Assembly: GCA_024224995.1 (NCBI GenBank)
Contig: JAAENB010000129.1
Location: 1 to 9,335, forward strand
DNA length: 9,335 nt
Reading direction: 5' to 3'
DNA from: a bacterium
Lineage (GTDB): Bacteria > Spirochaetota > UBA4802 > UBA5550
The position numbers and the translations under genes were made by a program. The notes below the pieces were generated by a model. It was not told the origin of the DNA. It made no database searches and saw only the letters and a list, made by a program, of their open reading frames with translations. This document shows, piece by piece, positions 7,695 to 9,335 of the stretch; within the stretch, counting starts at the first letter, position 1; each line of letters begins with the position of its first letter.

Positions 7695-9017
7695 TTAATT
7701 CGTTTGTTGTTTGATTGCTTGAAAAATTTCTGTTGCCTGCTTGTGATATGGGTGCCCCTGCGGTAAAATTTTTTCAAAAATAGATACCGTCTTCCACGAT
7801 AATTCCAGGGCCTTTTCATAATTTCCAAGATCCCGGTAAACCAATGCCAGGTCCGAGTAACTCATTGCTGTTGTGGGATGTTCCGGCCCATAGTTTTCCT
7901 CATCGGAGCGGATTACTTTTTTCAGGAGTTTTTTTGCTCCTTCGTAATCTCCTAGATTTTGCAGTACTACTGCCAGGTTGGTATAACTGCGGGCTGTTGT
8001 TGTATGCCGGGTGCCGTAGCTTTTTTCATGGGAACGGATGACTTGTTCCAGCAGCTCTTTTGCCGCTTCATAGCTGCCAAGGGATTTTTCTACTGCTGCC
8101 AGGTCCGAATAAATCACTGCTGTGTTGGGATGTTCGTAGCCAAAGGTTTTTTCATAGATGGGCAGCGCTTTTTTTAACAGTTTTTTTGCCCCCGTATTAT
8201 TTCCCAGCTGCTGCAGCACAAATGCCAGGTTCGATCTCCGTAAGGCTGTTGTGGGATGTTCCGATCCATGATTCTTTTCATCGGCGCGTATTGCTTTTTC
8301 AAGGAGTTCTTTCGCCTCTTTGTATTCTCCCTGGTCTTGATGCTGTAATGCCAGGTTCGAATATATTACCGCGGTATTGGGATGTTCCGGGCCATAGTTC
8401 TTTTCATAGGAACGCATTGTTTTCTTTAAGAGCTCTTTTGCCCCTTCGGATTCTCCCAGGTCTTGCAGCACGATTGCCAGGTTGGAATAGAGTATGGCCG
8501 TATCGGGATGCTCCGCTCCCAGGGTTTTTTCATAGGTTCGCGCCGCTTCCTGTAACAGCTTTTTTGCTCCGCCAAAATCTCCCTGTACTTTCAGCACTAT
8601 TGCCAGGTTATGCTGCAAATCCGATATGTCGATATCTTCGTTCTCCGGGAACATTTCCAACAACGAGTGCCCATAGGGTATCCACTGGTATTTATCTGAA
8701 AGGGTATCTTTTGCCTGGTCTATTTTTAATTTATCGGTCACTCTTTCCAGCAAGGGTTTTATATCTGCTGCCGTTATTGTGTACTGCCTTTTTGCCGCGC
8801 TTGCGTGTGCCCGGTCCATTTTGAGGCTGCCGGTTCGTTTGTTGAGCAATAACCATCCTTTCTCATTGAGCTCTTTTATTGTTTCTAAGAGTTCCGCTTC
8901 TTTTTGGATATCTTCGGATTGAGTTAGATATTTCAACTCTTCGTAGGTGTGGAATTTCGATGGGAGGCAGGTGAATATTTTTATGAGGCTGGTTTCGTTT
9001 TCGTTGAATGAAGTCAT
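7695..9017 (-). CDS. Seven-TPR protein with N-terminal winged-helix remnant of a STAND NTPase
   Basis: This 440-residue cytoplasmic protein has two parts. Residues 1-132 resemble the winged-helix and linker that follow the NB-ARC NTPase in bacterial STAND proteins: LIKIFTCLPS at 11-20, ELNEKGWLLLNKRTGSLKM at 49-67 and WIPYGHSLL at 112-120. Residues 133-426 are seven contiguous 42-residue TPRs of the kinesin-light-chain type, with consensus YSNLA-V-Q-LG-YEGAKELL-KAIR--EK-YGPEHPTTA. The NB-ARC P-loop domain and any N-terminal effector are absent. An in-frame TAA at 9021-9023, two codons before the ATG, shows that the ORF does not continue upstream. The ribosome site (AAAGAG) is modest. It may be a truncated STAND gene or a stand-alone adaptor. 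The likely partner is the methyltransferase encoded directly downstream. The STAND relation is from remembered family patterns, the TPRs are certain. Confidence 0.88.
   Translation of the reverse strand: MTSFNENETSLIKIFTCLPSKFHTYEELKYLTQSEDIQKEAELLETIKELNEKGWLLLNKRTGSLKMDRAHASAAKRQYTITAADIKPLLERVTDKLKIDQAKDTLSDKYQWIPYGHSLLEMFPENEDIDISDLQHNLAIVLKVQGDFGGAKKLLQEAARTYEKTLGAEHPDTAILYSNLAIVLQDLGESEGAKELLKKTMRSYEKNYGPEHPNTAVIYSNLALQHQDQGEYKEAKELLEKAIRADEKNHGSEHPTTALRRSNLAFVLQQLGNNTGAKKLLKKALPIYEKTFGYEHPNTAVIYSDLAAVEKSLGSYEAAKELLEQVIRSHEKSYGTRHTTTARSYTNLAVVLQNLGDYEGAKKLLKKVIRSDEENYGPEHPTTAMSYSDLALVYRDLGNYEKALELSWKTVSIFEKILPQGHPYHKQATEIFQAIKQQTN
7740..8621 (-). repeat. Tandem 126-bp coding repeat, seven TPR units
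   Basis: Seven exact-length 42-codon units follow one another without insertions. At DNA level the phrase GGGATGTT on the plus strand recurs at 8253 and 8379, exactly 126 bp apart, and similar phrases mark the other units. The array is a likely site of unit gain or loss by recombination. Confidence 0.85.
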
Positions 9018-9045
9018 TTTTTATTCTCTTTGTTTTATAATATGA

Positions 9046-9185
9046 TTCTTTTTAGAAACTAAATTTGGGCGCACCCTGCGGGCCGGGCTGCTCCGGGCTC
9101 CGCGTTCGCTGCGGTCCTGCGGAAGACCTCCGGACTAAACCCTGCGTATCCCTTGCGCGGAGAGATGTTCTTTCAAGAAACTAAA
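9046..9185. repeat. GC-rich module flanked by 18-bp direct repeats
   Basis: TTCTTT-NN-AGAAACTAAA occurs at 9046-9063 and again at 9168-9185, identical except for the two central bases. Between the copies lies a GC-rich block. Its core at 9069-9158 begins with GCGCA and ends with TGCGC and contains several short self-complementary parts, for example CCGC/GCGG. The surrounding DNA is AT-rich. The arrangement fits a small inserted element with target duplication, or a repeat excised and inserted by recombination between the 18-mers. The left copy sits in the presumed promoter region of the TPR gene. Confidence 0.65.
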
Positions 9186-9249
9186 ATCAAAATAGGGCCT
9201 TCTTCCGGGGATGTTGTCCCGGGCCGCACCCCTCGTAGGGGCAGTTTTC

Positions 9250-9303
9250 GTGATGTTTTTGTGTAGGGGAGAGGCATGCCTCTCCCCTACACAAAAACGT
9301 CAC
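9250..9303. repeat. 54-bp near-perfect palindrome without a loop
   Basis: Arms 9250-9276 and 9277-9303 are reverse complements with a single exception (T9254 against G9299, a G-U pair in RNA). The centre is GCATGC and there is no spacer. An outer pair, ACCCCTC at 9228-9234 and GAGGGGT at 9305-9311, flanks it. No T-run follows on either side, so it is not a classic terminator. It resembles widespread short mobile palindromes with GTAGGGG-type arms, an attribution made from memory. Confidence 0.9.
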
Positions 9304-9335
9304 AGAGGGGTAAACCCCAAATAAACACCGCGTAG

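Larger units (their letters stand above)
9018..9335. other. Non-coding, repeat-rich edge region
   Basis: This 318-base stretch has no credible ORF. It begins with an AT-rich leader of the TPR gene, then a GC-rich module between direct repeats (9046-9185), then an interval with small hairpins (CCGGG at 9205-9209 with CCCGG at 9218-9222; CCCCT at 9229-9233 with AGGGG at 9237-9241), then a 54-bp palindrome (9250-9303) and a final hairpin GGGGTAAACCCC (9307-9318). Such clustering suggests an accumulation site for small palindromic elements. Confidence 0.7.

Noticed and set aside
7740..8621. CRISPR-like or satellite repeat array
   Set aside because: The 126-bp period is explained fully by 42-residue TPR units in one open frame, with no spacer structure.
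8060..8824. 254-residue ORF on the plus strand
   Set aside because: It is the antisense shadow of the 126-bp TPR repeats; its repeated Pro/Leu-rich pattern follows the TPR periodicity.
9250..9303. Bidirectional intrinsic terminator
   Set aside because: No T-run follows the stem on either strand and no gene within the window ends near it.

Overview
The window is a bacterial chromosome segment with six protein-coding genes and several palindromic or repeated intergenic elements at both edges. Base composition is moderate. Good Shine-Dalgarno sites, sigma70-like promoters, a lipobox and a Sec signal peptide point to a bacterium. The multidomain HAMP/histidine kinase/receiver/SpoIIE protein, the delta-60-type beta-propeller lipoprotein and the STAND-like TPR protein suggest a Gram-negative environmental lineage such as a spirochaete or a deltaproteobacterium-like group. 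No marker gene settles the phylum. No complete transposase, CRISPR array, tRNA or rRNA gene was seen.

Layout. Positions 1-281 hold a long inverted repeat (22-115) and a good promoter for a small four-helix membrane protein (282-695, +). That gene meets a NhaD/CitMHS-type ion transporter (697-2193, -) tail to tail with one base between the stop codons. A short divergent intergenic region (2194-2334) separates the transporter from a 919-residue signalling protein (2335-5094, +), which combines a membrane sensor, HAMP, histidine kinase, receiver and SpoIIE/PP2C phosphatase. Its stop codon overlaps that of a seven-bladed beta-propeller lipoprotein (5091-6734, -) through a shared TTAA. Upstream of the lipoprotein lies a class I SAM-dependent methyltransferase (6913-7671, -). 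This follows a seven-repeat TPR protein (7695-9017, -) by 23 bases and is probably co-transcribed with it. Positions 9018-9335 are non-coding and hold a GC-rich module between 18-bp direct repeats and a 54-bp near-perfect palindrome.

Function. The transporter and the signalling protein are divergently placed and may share regulation. The signalling protein probably controls a partner-switching (anti-sigma antagonist) pathway, but no STAS-domain or anti-sigma gene lies in the window. Its receiver has Asn where the phosphorylated Asp should be, so it is likely a pseudo-receiver. The TPR protein looks like the C-terminal part (winged helix plus TPRs) of a STAND NTPase that has no NTPase domain, and it begins next to the repeat-rich edge.

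The strongest points for follow-up are the pseudo-receiver, the orphan STAND C-terminus and the three unexplained repeat elements. I see no convincing complete novel system.
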